A stretch of DNA of 22,248 nucleotides. It comes from a virus. The notes under the pieces were generated by a model. The model was given only the letters and a program-made list of their open reading frames with translations. It searched no databases and was not told where the DNA came from. The translations under genes were made by a program, and so were the position numbers. Position 1 is the stretch's first letter. Each line of letters begins with the position of its first letter. This document shows, in pieces, positions 15,415 through 22,138 of the stretch. The stretch is from IMG/VR virus record IMGVR_UViG_3300024273_000566, positions 1 to 22,248 of that record; one strand, written 5' to 3'.

Positions 15415-17739
15415 TTAGTTGTTTCTATAGTTGCTTTCGAAGTCTTCGTAACTTTCTTCTCCTTCGGGGTTTCCGTAGTTCTCTCTTACGAAGTCATCTT
15501 CCTCTACGTAAATCTCTTTCGCCCCTTCGCTATCTCTAGACTCCGTCAGCCTCAAGCGCTCCTGTCTAAGTATCATTACCATATCCATTGCTGACACCCT
15601 ATCAAAGTTGCCATCAATATGATACTCATAGCATTCTTCTAGGTAGCCCAGGGATTTAATTCTTCTCAACTGAGGAATCTCTACTGTCTCACCATCTTTG
15701 TTTGTAGACTTATGAATACTTCTGTGCCAACTCTTTTGCAGTCTTTTACCATCCGCTATGATAAAGCTAGTCGTTCTAGTTCCTTTAGCTTGATTACCCA
15801 TTGGGGCTTGCTTTGTTTCCTCTACATCTTTAAGATATCTAGGCGCGTCGCACAGTAAATACAATGAGTTCTTTCCGTTGAAATACCCAAAAAGACCTTT
15901 TATATTATTCTCATAGTTTCCTACCGCATTGTAATACAGTAACATTCTTCTGCATACCTCGTAAAACTCTTCCGCCAATTCTGGACGCCCAGTATACTCT
16001 GCTACGATCTCATCTGTCCAAAGATCAAAAACAAAAATACTTGCCAACGAACCGTTAGTCACATAGTCTGAATCGACGGGGTCAATACCAGCTATATACC
16101 TGTACTGGAATGGTTTTCCAACTGAATGATCTATCTGAGGAAGAGCAAATATCTCTATAGCGCCTTCTAGGTTAGTCTTGTCAGAATTGTATTTCCGTAT
16201 AGGAGTTTTATCAAAGTTAGCTTTGAACTCAATTTTGCCATCGCTTTTTATAACCAAGTCGCCTACTAAATGCGACGAAGTAAACCTGTCAACATTTACC
16301 CTGCACTCTTCTAAGTAGTCTCTAATTTCTACAGTGTCGAAAGTAGATCCATTTGTTTTCATTATAGCTTCCTGCGGAGTAACAGGGTTTTCTGCTATAT
16401 TTTGTGTTATTGTAGAAGTCTCTTTAGAGTTATATTTAATATGAATTCTATTTTTTATTATTACAATTAAGCTGGCTACTACATCACTGTTTCCATCAAC
16501 ATCCATGCAGCCTTTCATGTTTAAATAACTGGCGTGAAAAAATCCACACTTGTTACCTGCCTTGGAATGCTTGTCAAAAACATTTGATAATGGATACACG
16601 TTGTAACCGCCAGGGCTGTAGAACAATTCTCGAAGACCAGCAAAGGCAGCTCCTTCAGTTCCACCTGTTCCATAGGCATTCATCAGTCCAAATACATAAC
16701 CACCCTCTTCTTCTACGGACGGGCGTCCAATGTTCCAGGCTTTAATCGCATTGTCAAACTTACCAAACTCCTCCCACTCAATCAGAACCCCACGCTTACC
16801 CCTGGCTTTCTCATGGTCGTTGTTCAGCGTAACTCCCATTACTTGATTGTGAGTACCTTTTTCAACGTCAGTACCTTTTTCTTTATAACCCATCATCCAA
16901 TGCATGTTTATCCAAGAGCTTTTAAGCTCACGAATACTTGGCCATGGAGTGTGTTGTGCGCAAAAATCAATTACATCTACGAATTTATTTAGAATACCAT
17001 CTTTTGTTAAGTATTCTTTTTCGTTGGCTACAGCCAGACTCACTACATTTCGCTTAGCGTCTGCACTTTCCCCTAATATAAAATTCCTGCCAAGCTTAGC
17101 GCCTCCCTTGAGAGAGTATCCAGCTCCACGTTTCTTAAGCGTAACGGTATGAGAACCGTTATCCCTAGCTCTTTCTAAGTAATGAAAGAATAAATAATCT
17201 CCGTCGTAGAAATCAGGAAGTCCTTGAATACGGTCAGCTCTCCTGGAGCCTTTGCGTTTCTTTGATTTCATGATGGGGGAGTAGTTCAGGTAGAAATAAA
17301 AGTATCCTGTTACCCATTCACCATCTGATTCACGAATATATCCCTCGTGACACCTTCGTATCTCTTCGTCCCAGAATACCCTAAAGTCACTAAATGGATT
17401 TGCGCTTGGCTTTAAGAAACTATACTGGCCATGCTGCTCGAAGTGCAGTGCCGCTTGCCTGAAGTAATTCATGTCTTCTAGAATATGCGGACTTGTAATG
17501 TCTACACGAATTCTACCTGCAGGGTCTTTAGTTTTTGGTATTTCCTGCTCATCGTTATTAGGGTCTTCCCATCTAGCTAAGTCTTTTGCTCTTAACCTGT
17601 CTACCGATATTAAGCTTTTCACAAAAGGAATAGCTGTAATATATTCCATAAACATATCACGCTCCTCTTTATTGAGTGTATCGAGAAGCGCTTTATCTAT
17701 GTTTGTGTTTGCTGAGTTAGTTGTTATGTGTTCGCTCAT
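15415..17739 (-). CDS. Large terminase subunit (TerL)
   Basis: Encodes 774 residues. N-terminal ATPase: a Walker A-like segment LKKRGAGYSLKGG at about 201-213 lacks the canonical GxxxxGK[ST] spacing, as in other Bacteroidota-phage TerLs I recall. Walker B is VLIEWEEF near 318-325, followed by a coupling motif NAYGTGGT near 354-361. C-terminal RNase H-like nuclease: the first metal-binding Asp is in AGIDPVDSD (550-558), a second candidate in LLCDAP (about 628-633), and the last in DRVSAMDM (713-720). Family-like blocks upstream include GEWVTGYFYFYLNYSPI and DFYDGDYLFFHYLERA. It pumps and cuts DNA at the portal. It starts 5 nt after the preceding gene. There is no frameshift or intron. Confidence 0.93.
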   Translation of the reverse strand: MSEHITTNSANTNIDKALLDTLNKEERDMFMEYITAIPFVKSLISVDRLRAKDLARWEDPNNDEQEIPKTKDPAGRIRVDITSPHILEDMNYFRQAALHFEQHGQYSFLKPSANPFSDFRVFWDEEIRRCHEGYIRESDGEWVTGYFYFYLNYSPIMKSKKRKGSRRADRIQGLPDFYDGDYLFFHYLERARDNGSHTVTLKKRGAGYSLKGGAKLGRNFILGESADAKRNVVSLAVANEKEYLTKDGILNKFVDVIDFCAQHTPWPSIRELKSSWINMHWMMGYKEKGTDVEKGTHNQVMGVTLNNDHEKARGKRGVLIEWEEFGKFDNAIKAWNIGRPSVEEEGGYVFGLMNAYGTGGTEGAAFAGLRELFYSPGGYNVYPLSNVFDKHSKAGNKCGFFHASYLNMKGCMDVDGNSDVVASLIVIIKNRIHIKYNSKETSTITQNIAENPVTPQEAIMKTNGSTFDTVEIRDYLEECRVNVDRFTSSHLVGDLVIKSDGKIEFKANFDKTPIRKYNSDKTNLEGAIEIFALPQIDHSVGKPFQYRYIAGIDPVDSDYVTNGSLASIFVFDLWTDEIVAEYTGRPELAEEFYEVCRRMLLYYNAVGNYENNIKGLFGYFNGKNSLYLLCDAPRYLKDVEETKQAPMGNQAKGTRTTSFIIADGKRLQKSWHRSIHKSTNKDGETVEIPQLRRIKSLGYLEECYEYHIDGNFDRVSAMDMVMILRQERLRLTESRDSEGAKEIYVEEDDFVRENYGNPEGEESYEDFESNYRNN

Positions 17740-17744
17740 TATAC

Positions 17745-18296
17745 TTACATATCCTCATACGCTGATTTAGTTTTGCTTCCCTTGTTTAAGTTAGCCTCAG
17801 CTTGGCCTTTAACGTATTCTATTTCTGCTTTGTTTAGCGTCTCCATTAGCAGTGGTATTTGCTTTGAAGTTTCTATAATTTGTTTTAAGTTGTAAACCGG
17901 CTTACCCATCTTGTCTTTTTCACCAAGATCAATTGCTTTTAATTCGTTTCTAATCTTTTGAACCATGGCATACGTGTCTTTTAGTAGGCCACTAGTCATG
18001 GTTTCCGAAAGCTCTAAGAAAGTTTCGCAACAGGTTGTCATGTATTCGTCTGGCTCCCATCCGGTAGGAAGATTTACATGTCTAATCACTTCTTTAGAGC
18101 GCTCAGCTTCGTTAGTTTGTTGCTGAAAGTCAGAAGAAGCTTCGTGCATGAAGTAGATGTACGCTAATTCTTTTAGTATCAGATTTTCATCCCCTTTACG
18201 GTCCGTGTACAGGAAGTTAAAATCTTTTAATAAGAGAATTTCGGGCTCAATGACTACATTAAACCCGTCATCACAACTAAATAACTTCATCCTCAA
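17745..18296 (-). CDS. Conserved helical protein directly upstream of TerL
   Basis: Encodes 183 residues, mostly helical, acidic, soluble. It carries VVIEPEILLLKDFNFLYTDR and KELAYIYFMHEASSDFQQQ near the start, and GKPVYNLKQIIETSKQIPLL near residue 130. These blocks match a family I remember from many Bacteroidota phages, always close to terminase or portal genes; its function is not known to me. The position 5 nt ahead of TerL makes a small-terminase-like or packaging-accessory role possible, but no helix-turn-helix is evident. It overlaps the upstream gene by 20 nt; the internal ATG two codons later (18290) would reduce this to 14 nt. Confidence 0.7.
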   Translation of the reverse strand: MRMKLFSCDDGFNVVIEPEILLLKDFNFLYTDRKGDENLILKELAYIYFMHEASSDFQQQTNEAERSKEVIRHVNLPTGWEPDEYMTTCCETFLELSETMTSGLLKDTYAMVQKIRNELKAIDLGEKDKMGKPVYNLKQIIETSKQIPLLMETLNKAEIEYVKGQAEANLNKGSKTKSAYEDM

Positions 18297-18876
18297 ATCC
18301 GTTTAAATCGCCTAACTGACGATTCTCATCGTAAACCCACACAATATCTCTTTGGTCTATCATCAAGTAGTCGTGACCGTCTATTCTATGAACGGGTACG
18401 TCTATGTATTTAGAATATTCCCCATTAGGAGTAGCTTCATTTGTATCTCTTACGTTTACAAACCTTCTGAAATCGATTTTTACTAACTGCCCAACACTGA
18501 AGTTCTCAGCAGCATTCTTACCTACGCTTACTATTTCTTGCTCGTTAAATACAACACGAACCATTCCTTTAGACTCAGCTTTAAACTTCTCATCACCCTC
18601 TATGTCTAGTTGAATTAAGTTAGCTTTTGCTAATAAGTTTATAAGCTTTGGGCGAACAGCCTTAGTCATTACAAATGAAAACGGAACTTTTACTCCTGGA
18701 ATAGGCGCCCTGATCTCGTCTCTACGAGCTTTGTTGTGAGCTTCAAGTTTTAAGTCTTGTTGTGCGTAATCAGATTTCTTCTCCATTAAGAAGTCTACAT
18801 CAACGAATAGTCCGTTCGCTCCTTTAACTAATCCTTCTGCAATCATTGCATTTGCCGGCATTTTTATAGTACTCAT
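18277..18876 (-). CDS. Putative GroES-like co-chaperonin
   Basis: Encodes 199 residues. The part from about residue 105 resembles the GroES barrel: QEIVSVGKNAAENFSVGQLV, then VKIDFRRFVNV, and at the end HRIDGHDYLMIDQRDIVWVY. In GroES the matching features are GxVxxVG, a VGDxVxF strand and a C-terminal EYLIxxExDILA strand (family knowledge; the alignment is by eye). The first 100 residues are unfamiliar and make the protein about twice the length of GroES. Some phages encode GroES replacements, such as T4 gp31, to fold their capsid protein in the host GroEL, and this gene sits in the head-assembly region. Confidence in the chaperone call is moderate. Confidence 0.55.
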   Translation of the reverse strand: MSTIKMPANAMIAEGLVKGANGLFVDVDFLMEKKSDYAQQDLKLEAHNKARRDEIRAPIPGVKVPFSFVMTKAVRPKLINLLAKANLIQLDIEGDEKFKAESKGMVRVVFNEQEIVSVGKNAAENFSVGQLVKIDFRRFVNVRDTNEATPNGEYSKYIDVPVHRIDGHDYLMIDQRDIVWVYDENRQLGDLNGFEDEVI

Positions 18877-18889
18877 ATTTTTTATTTTA

Positions 18890-18904
18890 TAAAGCGACGC
18901 TTTA
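18890..18904 (-). other. Small palindrome in the leader of the GroES-like gene
   Basis: TAAAGC and GCTTTA pair around a 3-nt loop in the 32-nt AT-rich gap between the 91-residue gene and the GroES-like gene. The stem has 6 bp and no useful U-run on the minus strand. A role in mRNA processing or translation control is possible but weakly supported. Confidence 0.3.
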
Positions 18905-18908
18905 GTTT

Positions 18909-19184
18909 TTATTTATTTTTTTTAATTTCATTCGCCTTAAGATGTAGGTACTTCTTATAGTTTGGAACCATAAATCCTAATCCCGGTATTTTTAATATTG
19001 GAACATTTTTCGAAAAGTCTTCAGAAGAGAGAATTACATTACCGGCTAATTGCGGCAGTTCTATCTTAGCTTTCATGTACTTGAACATAACGTTTATAGA
19101 TTGCTCTACTACGTATTCTGGAATACCAAGCTCATAGCTTATCTTAGCTAGTTTCTTTTCTTCTAACGTTTTTCTAGGCAACAT
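18909..19184 (-). CDS. Small basic protein, possible HU/IHF-like
   Basis: Encodes 91 residues, Lys-rich and basic. It begins with a helical part, RKTLEEKKLAKISYELGIPE, followed by VVEQSINVMFKYMKAKIELP, then beta strands and PGLGFMVPNYKKYLHLKANE. The layout of two helices then a strand pair ending in a GLGxxxPxxxKY motif recalls HU/IHF-like proteins found in crAss-like phages (pattern memory only; the DNA-binding arm is not obvious). Such proteins bend DNA during replication or packaging. It overlaps the upstream gene's end by 11 nt, indicating coupled translation. Confidence 0.45.
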   Translation of the reverse strand: MLPRKTLEEKKLAKISYELGIPEYVVEQSINVMFKYMKAKIELPQLAGNVILSSEDFSKNVPILKIPGLGFMVPNYKKYLHLKANEIKKNK

Positions 19185-19572
19185 CCGCTAATGGTTTTTT
19201 ATTTACAATGTCTATTGAATAGGTGAATTTAAAATTCTCAAACGGACGTTCTATCGCTGGAACTATTCGTTTATTAATACTCTTTCCTATTATTAGATTC
19301 TTCTTTCTCAGTATTGCCAACGTGTTATTAAATGTATACACCTGGAACTTAAGCTCGTCTCTCATTTTCTTTCTATTCTCCGAAGAGAACAAGAATAGAT
19401 CTATCATGGACCTATCAGACGTTGTGTCTGATATTAGATGTCTATGATATAGTATTTTGGCTAAGAGGTCTATCTCTTGCTGTCTCAGTTTAAGAAACGG
19501 CTGGAGCATATTAAGCCATAGCTTAAAGAACTGCTCCTCCGTTACTCCAACCTGCTGGATGTTTTGATTCAT
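19174..19572 (-). CDS. Winged-helix-like DNA-binding or regulatory protein
   Basis: From the ATG at 19572 it encodes 132 residues. A longer reading from 19605 would overlap the upstream gene by 34 nt, whereas 19572 overlaps that gene's stop by one base (TAATG), so I prefer it. The protein is helical at the start (EEQFFKLWLNMLQPFLKLRQ), followed by QEIDLLAKILYHRHLIS, a FSSENRKKMRDELKFQ helix, and LAILRKKNLIIGKSINKRIV, which resembles a recognition helix plus wing of MarR-like proteins. A related protein with FLKLT..E..VLA and LRKK.LI motifs is, as I recall, common in Bacteroidota phages. Likely a transcription regulator or initiation factor (inference). Confidence 0.55.
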   Translation of the reverse strand: MNQNIQQVGVTEEQFFKLWLNMLQPFLKLRQQEIDLLAKILYHRHLISDTTSDRSMIDLFLFSSENRKKMRDELKFQVYTFNNTLAILRKKNLIIGKSINKRIVPAIERPFENFKFTYSIDIVNKKPLADVA

Positions 19573-19832
19573 TAGTTTAAATTTATTATTGACACTGTTT
19601 TGCAAACGTATATTCTGTTTCCCTTTGTGAACCTACCGAAGTTGGTTAGTATTAATTCTCCGCTTACGACATAGTCGGCGAGTTTGTTGTTGTTTTTGAT
19701 GAATTTATCTATCAACGCTTCTTCAGATAGATCGTATGCCTTCTTTGTAAACAAGACGTTTTTAAAATTGTCCTCGTTCAGTAGAAAGTCTTTCGCTATT
19801 TGCTTTCCCGTCATCCAAGTATCTTCTTCCAT
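19572..19832 (-). CDS. Small hypothetical protein, overlaps the zinc-ribbon gene
   Basis: Encodes 86 residues. It contains a helical N-terminal half (MTGKQIAKDFLLNEDNFKNV, then LSEEALIDKFIKNNNKLADY) and a beta-rich end (VVSGELILTNFGRF; NRIYVCKTVSII), which could be a small wing-like or OB-like domain. The first 71 nt overlap the 3' end of the zinc-ribbon gene in another frame, long for this genome. The internal ATG at residue 7 (19814) shortens this to 53 nt. Its stop is coupled to the next gene by TAATG. No family recognised. Confidence 0.6.
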   Translation of the reverse strand: MEEDTWMTGKQIAKDFLLNEDNFKNVLFTKKAYDLSEEALIDKFIKNNNKLADYVVSGELILTNFGRFTKGNRIYVCKTVSIINLN

Positions 19833-20022
19833 TTTCTTCTGTGTAAAGCTCCTCCCAGAGATTAATATTTGTTTCGATTATATCTGTATTACCACATTCT
19901 CCACAGTAGCAATTTACTGTTTTTGGAATTACAATCACTTTTAAAGATAAACAGTGCTGGCAATAGAACACGTTATCGTTTTCTTCGCGCATATTTACGC
20001 TAAAATCATCTTGACTAAACAT
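19762..20022 (-). CDS. Small zinc-ribbon protein
   Basis: Encodes 86 residues. Two CxxC knuckles, C21-Q-H-C24 and C40-G-E-C43 (plus C38), are separated by a beta-hairpin-like stretch, LSLKVIVIPKTV. This is the layout of a treble-clef or ribbon zinc finger. The last 30 residues are polar and overlap the next gene in another frame. Small zinc ribbons of phages are often transcription or replication accessory factors, or contact RNA polymerase (general knowledge; role inferred). It overlaps the upstream gene by 8 nt, so the operon is translationally coupled. Confidence 0.65.
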   Translation of the reverse strand: MFSQDDFSVNMREENDNVFYCQHCLSLKVIVIPKTVNCYCGECGNTDIIETNINLWEELYTEENGRRYLDDGKANSERLSTERGQF

Positions 20023-20374
20023 TTTCTTTGTTTTTAAGGTTATGATCGGAGACTATCTCATCTACTTGGTTTTTTATTTCATTAAGATCCGGAACGTTGT
20101 TGTCTATTTTAAACGTGTTCCATTCGCTGTAACTCATCAGATCAGGAAACTTATCTTCATTGCAAGATTTGCTTGCGTAGGATTTCTTTATTGTTGGACA
20201 TGTGCATTTTTCACATTCTCCTGAGACTAAGCAAGTATCTTTACACGTGTATAACCTGTAGTAAACTTGTTCTTTTATGTATTCCGGCATCCCAAAGATG
20301 TTGTCGTAGTAGTATTTCGAGTATCCTTCTATGAAGGACTTTACTTTACTTAGTGTTATTTCGCTAATTTTCAT
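20015..20374 (-). CDS. Cys-rich small protein, putative zinc finger
   Basis: Encodes 119 residues. Cysteines at 44, 48, 54, 57, 59 and 71 form CKDTCLVSGECEKCTC and SKSCNEDKFPDLM. This CxxxCx5CxxCxC...CxxxxFPDLM pattern is one I associate with a recurrent small protein of Bacteroidota phages, probably zinc-binding. The N-terminal 40 residues are helical with Tyr clusters (YSKYYYDNIFGMPEYI). It overlaps the upstream gene by 11 nt and the next gene by 8 nt. Function unknown; contact with nucleic acid or a packaging/maturation accessory role are possible. Confidence 0.65.
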   Translation of the reverse strand: MKISEITLSKVKSFIEGYSKYYYDNIFGMPEYIKEQVYYRLYTCKDTCLVSGECEKCTCPTIKKSYASKSCNEDKFPDLMSYSEWNTFKIDNNVPDLNEIKNQVDEIVSDHNLKNKENV

Positions 20375-20708
20375 GACTAGTTAGTTCTTTCTGTATCGTT
20401 GTGGTTATTTCTTTTTCTTTTGATTCTATGTATTCTTTTCTTATTACTATGTGTCCTGCTCCGTGACTTACGTCTATGGTCTTTAGAACCAGTAGATTAT
20501 CACTGAATACTTCTAGTAGTAATTTGTATTGTTTCTCTCCACGCTTTCCTAGATTTACTGGTTCGTTTAGCCTAATAGTTACTTTGATTCCAGCATCTAG
20601 CTCAATTCCCTTATCTTTAGACTGGTCCAGCTTTGGTATGTGTTTTTCTCTAGGAAGTAGTCCTGCTATAAAAGCATTACTGAAACTATCTTGTTGTGTT
20701 ACTATCAT
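20364..20708 (-). CDS. Small hypothetical protein with central beta domain
   Basis: Encodes 114 residues. After a flexible start (PREKHIPKLDQSKDKGIELD) come beta strands (AGIKVTIRLNEPVNLG; KQYKLLLEVFSDNLLVLKTI; GAGHIVIRKEYI) and a charged helix, ESKEKEITTTIQKEL. Its start overlaps the stop of the upstream gene by ATGA, so translation is coupled. No family recognised. The 119-residue plus-strand ORF at 20476-20835 crosses this gene and its neighbour antisense and is taken as spurious. Confidence 0.65.
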   Translation of the reverse strand: MIVTQQDSFSNAFIAGLLPREKHIPKLDQSKDKGIELDAGIKVTIRLNEPVNLGKRGEKQYKLLLEVFSDNLLVLKTIDVSHGAGHIVIRKEYIESKEKEITTTIQKELTSHEN

Positions 20709-21169
20709 CTTTTCTCTAGTGCTAAGATTGAGCCTAATAAATCAGGATTCAATTGTGATTTTAATTCTTCTATTGTTTCAGGAACTTCAGGTTCTGAATA
20801 AGTATCAACTCCTACTGAAGAGCTTCTCGGCCTAGCACTAGATTTTAACCAATTATCAGACATCATCGCTAATTGATCTTGAGTATTAGCGTTTCCGAGC
20901 CCTCTTGACTTTTGCATTGTAAAACCTCCTTGTTTAAGTTGCTGAGATAGTCCAGAACCCATCCTACTTGCTGGTATTCCAACACTATTTAAAGCGTCTG
21001 TTCTTAATTCTTCTGCACGAAGAATCAAGGCATCTATTTTTCCGTTAGTTATGAATGGATTGTATTTACCACTAGATAACCTTCTATCCTCTGAAAGATC
21101 GTTATAAGCCTTTTCGAACACGCGTATAGACTCTTTGCCTTGCTGCAATAAATGCTCATCATTCTCCAT
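20705..21169 (-). CDS. First gene of the late block, hypothetical
   Basis: Encodes 154 residues, polar, with helical N-terminal part (GKESIRVFEKAYNDLSEDRR; GKIDALILRAEELRTDALNS), a Ser/Gly/Arg-rich disordered middle (MGSGLSQQLKQGGF; SSARPRSSSVGVD) and an acidic helical end (PETIEELKSQLNPDLLGSIL). A disordered middle between two helical ends suggests a scaffold- or adaptor-like protein. It is the first ORF after the structured leader at 21195-21637, so it is the likely first translated gene of the operon. No family recognised. Confidence 0.7.
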   Translation of the reverse strand: MENDEHLLQQGKESIRVFEKAYNDLSEDRRLSSGKYNPFITNGKIDALILRAEELRTDALNSVGIPASRMGSGLSQQLKQGGFTMQKSRGLGNANTQDQLAMMSDNWLKSSARPRSSSVGVDTYSEPEVPETIEELKSQLNPDLLGSILALEKR

Positions 21170-21194
21170 AACAGATTGATTTAATGGATTATTA

Positions 21195-21630
21195 AAATTG
21201 ATTTATACGGCGTTTAACCGTAGATAATGTTTGTGTAGTAATGTTTAATAGCCATTTAAGAACATAGCTATTTCCTACCCTGAAGTTGCCGTGGAAGGCT
21301 TTCGGGTCGAGACTTAATTGCTTAAGTCCGAATTTAACTTTGAATTTCCGTAGTTGTTATTCAGATGCTTTCCATATTCAATGAACTTAGGTTTGCATCC
21401 TATCCTTTGCATTTAGTTTTTTACGGTTGATCCTAACCAGTTCTAAATACCCTACATTATATCAAAGCTCTTTTTAGTCTATCGGGGACAACTCGTTTGC
21501 TATGTTACTTAGAATATGCAAACTACAACCCAACTTCTAATCCTATTACTCGTGCTGGAAAACTTTTTTTCAAAAGCAAAGAACACGTATTAACCTTACA
21601 GGATGATAGATATCGCTATCTGACTGTTAC
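21195..21630 (-). ncRNA. Candidate structured RNA or structured 5' leader of the late operon
   Basis: About 430 nt with no convincing protein gene but a near-continuous chain of hairpins. Stems seen by eye: 21206-21210/21218-21222, 21247-21252/21267-21272, 21278-21306 (CCC, GAA and GCC paired with GGC, TTC and GGG), 21311-21317/21322-21328 (7 bp, closed by a GCAA tetraloop on the minus strand), 21383-21391/21432-21443, 21495-21500/21518-21523, 21551-21587 and 21605-21609/21616-21620. The GNRA loop argues for minus-strand RNA. GC content is close to that of coding DNA, unlike the AT-rich gap at 21640-21780. Start-less open frames exist on both strands (minus 21192-21356, plus 21437-21643), as often happens in structured RNAs. 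It could instead be a decayed gene. Confidence 0.5.
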
Positions 21631-21637
21631 AAATATA
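21630..21637 (-). promoter_or_regulatory. Bacteroidota-type -7 element (TATATTTG) for the leader and late block
   Basis: Minus-strand TATATTTG fits TAnnTTTG. Transcription would start shortly downstream, near the hairpin at 21605-21620, and run through the structured leader into 21169. No obvious TTTG at -33; the upstream sequence is A-rich. Confidence 0.5.
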
Positions 21638-21790
21638 CTTTAAAAGAATATAGAAATTTGTTTTTTTTTGTATTTTATTTAAATCAAGGACTTAGTATTT
21701 CATATCGTATGGCAGGAGTTTATTTTTAAAAAAAATTTTTTATTTTTCTAAGAGTGTGAGATGATCCATATACCAACCGCCCTGCTTTTT
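21638..21790. other. AT-rich divergent intergenic core
   Basis: No ORF of note. It holds a run of nine T (from about 21661) and an A8-T6 block (about 21728-21741), both of which could bend or melt DNA. It lies between the minus-strand late promoter and the plus-strand small gene, so it may contain overlapping promoters or an origin-like region. I see no iterons. Confidence 0.4.
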
Positions 21791-21796
21791 TATAAT
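21791..21796 (+). promoter_or_regulatory. TATAAT element ahead of the plus-strand gene
   Basis: A perfect TATAAT hexamer lies 62 nt upstream of the start codon at 21859. There is no matching -35 box, and the Bacteroidota TAnnTTTG motif is absent on this strand nearby. Weak evidence. Confidence 0.25.
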
Positions 21797-21808
21797 GGGT
21801 GAACCCCC

Positions 21809-21833
21809 CTAGGACTTTATACTAAAGTCTTAG
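21809..21833. promoter_or_regulatory. 25-bp imperfect palindrome upstream of the plus-strand gene
   Basis: CTAGGACTTTA and TAAAGTCTTAG pair over 11 positions (one G-U in RNA) around a TAC loop, ending 25 nt before the ATG at 21859. It could be an operator for a dimeric repressor or a leader hairpin that controls translation. No U-run follows, so it is unlikely to be a terminator. Confidence 0.5.
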
Positions 21834-21858
21834 TTAACAATACCAAACACTACGCGTT

Positions 21859-22116
21859 ATGGCATATGCTAAACTTATCAGCTCTTACGATCGACAAGGA
21901 ATTTCAGAAAAGACAGGGAAACCCTGGGCTTTTTACACAGCTATCATGGCCTTAGACGGCATGATAATTAGTGCAAGTACAGACGAATTCGTCTATAGTA
22001 CTTTGAAGGATAAGGTCGGAAAAAAATTCCGACTTTATAAGCACAACACAGTAAGAGAAGGTCTCTTAACTTGTGGTGATTACTTAGGTGAGGAAAAGAT
22101 TAAGAAACAGAAATAG
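21859..22116 (+). CDS. Small plus-strand protein of the opposite genome arm, unknown
   Basis: Encodes 85 residues, basic and beta-rich. It begins MAYAKLISSYDRQGISEKTG, then KPWAFYTAIMALDGMIISAS, and VGKKFRLYKH near residue 53. An RxGxSxKTGKPW...VGKxF layout vaguely recalls small ssDNA-binding OB-fold proteins such as inovirus gene V protein (speculative). It is the only complete plus-strand gene in the window, transcribed away from the late block, with its own terminator overlapping its stop codon. It is therefore likely a monocistronic, early or regulated transcript. Confidence 0.75.
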   Translation: MAYAKLISSYDRQGISEKTGKPWAFYTAIMALDGMIISASTDEFVYSTLKDKVGKKFRLYKHNTVREGLLTCGDYLGEEKIKKQK

Positions 22117-22138
22117 GCTAACGCCTATTTTGTTTTTT
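22111..22138 (+). terminator. Intrinsic terminator of the 85-residue gene
   Basis: AAATAGGC (22111-22118) pairs perfectly with GCCTATTT (22123-22130) around a 4-nt loop. A T-rich run, TGTTTTTT, follows at 22131-22138. The stem includes the TAG stop codon at 22114-22116, so gene and terminator are compacted. Confidence 0.9.

Noticed and set aside
15331-15594. 87-codon plus-strand ORF across the TerL/portal junction
   Set aside because: Antisense to two firmly identified genes; Phe/Val-rich composition is an artefact.
20476-20835. 119-codon plus-strand ORF
   Set aside because: Antisense across two coupled minus-strand genes, Ser/Leu-rich, with no promoter; the minus-strand genes have ATGA coupling.
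21214-21255. 13-codon leader ORF (MAIKHYYTNIIYG)
   Set aside because: It could be a leader peptide, but such a short ORF is expected by chance and no rare-codon or attenuator pattern supports it.
21195-21637. tRNA, tmRNA, RNase P or rRNA fragment
   Set aside because: I looked for T-loop, tag-peptide and conserved core motifs and found none.
21437-21643. 68-codon plus-strand open frame with protein-like composition (NPITRAGKLFFKSKEH)
   Set aside because: No ATG (only an internal TTG at 21497), lies antisense to the leader, and covers hairpins; kept only as evidence for the structured-RNA discussion.
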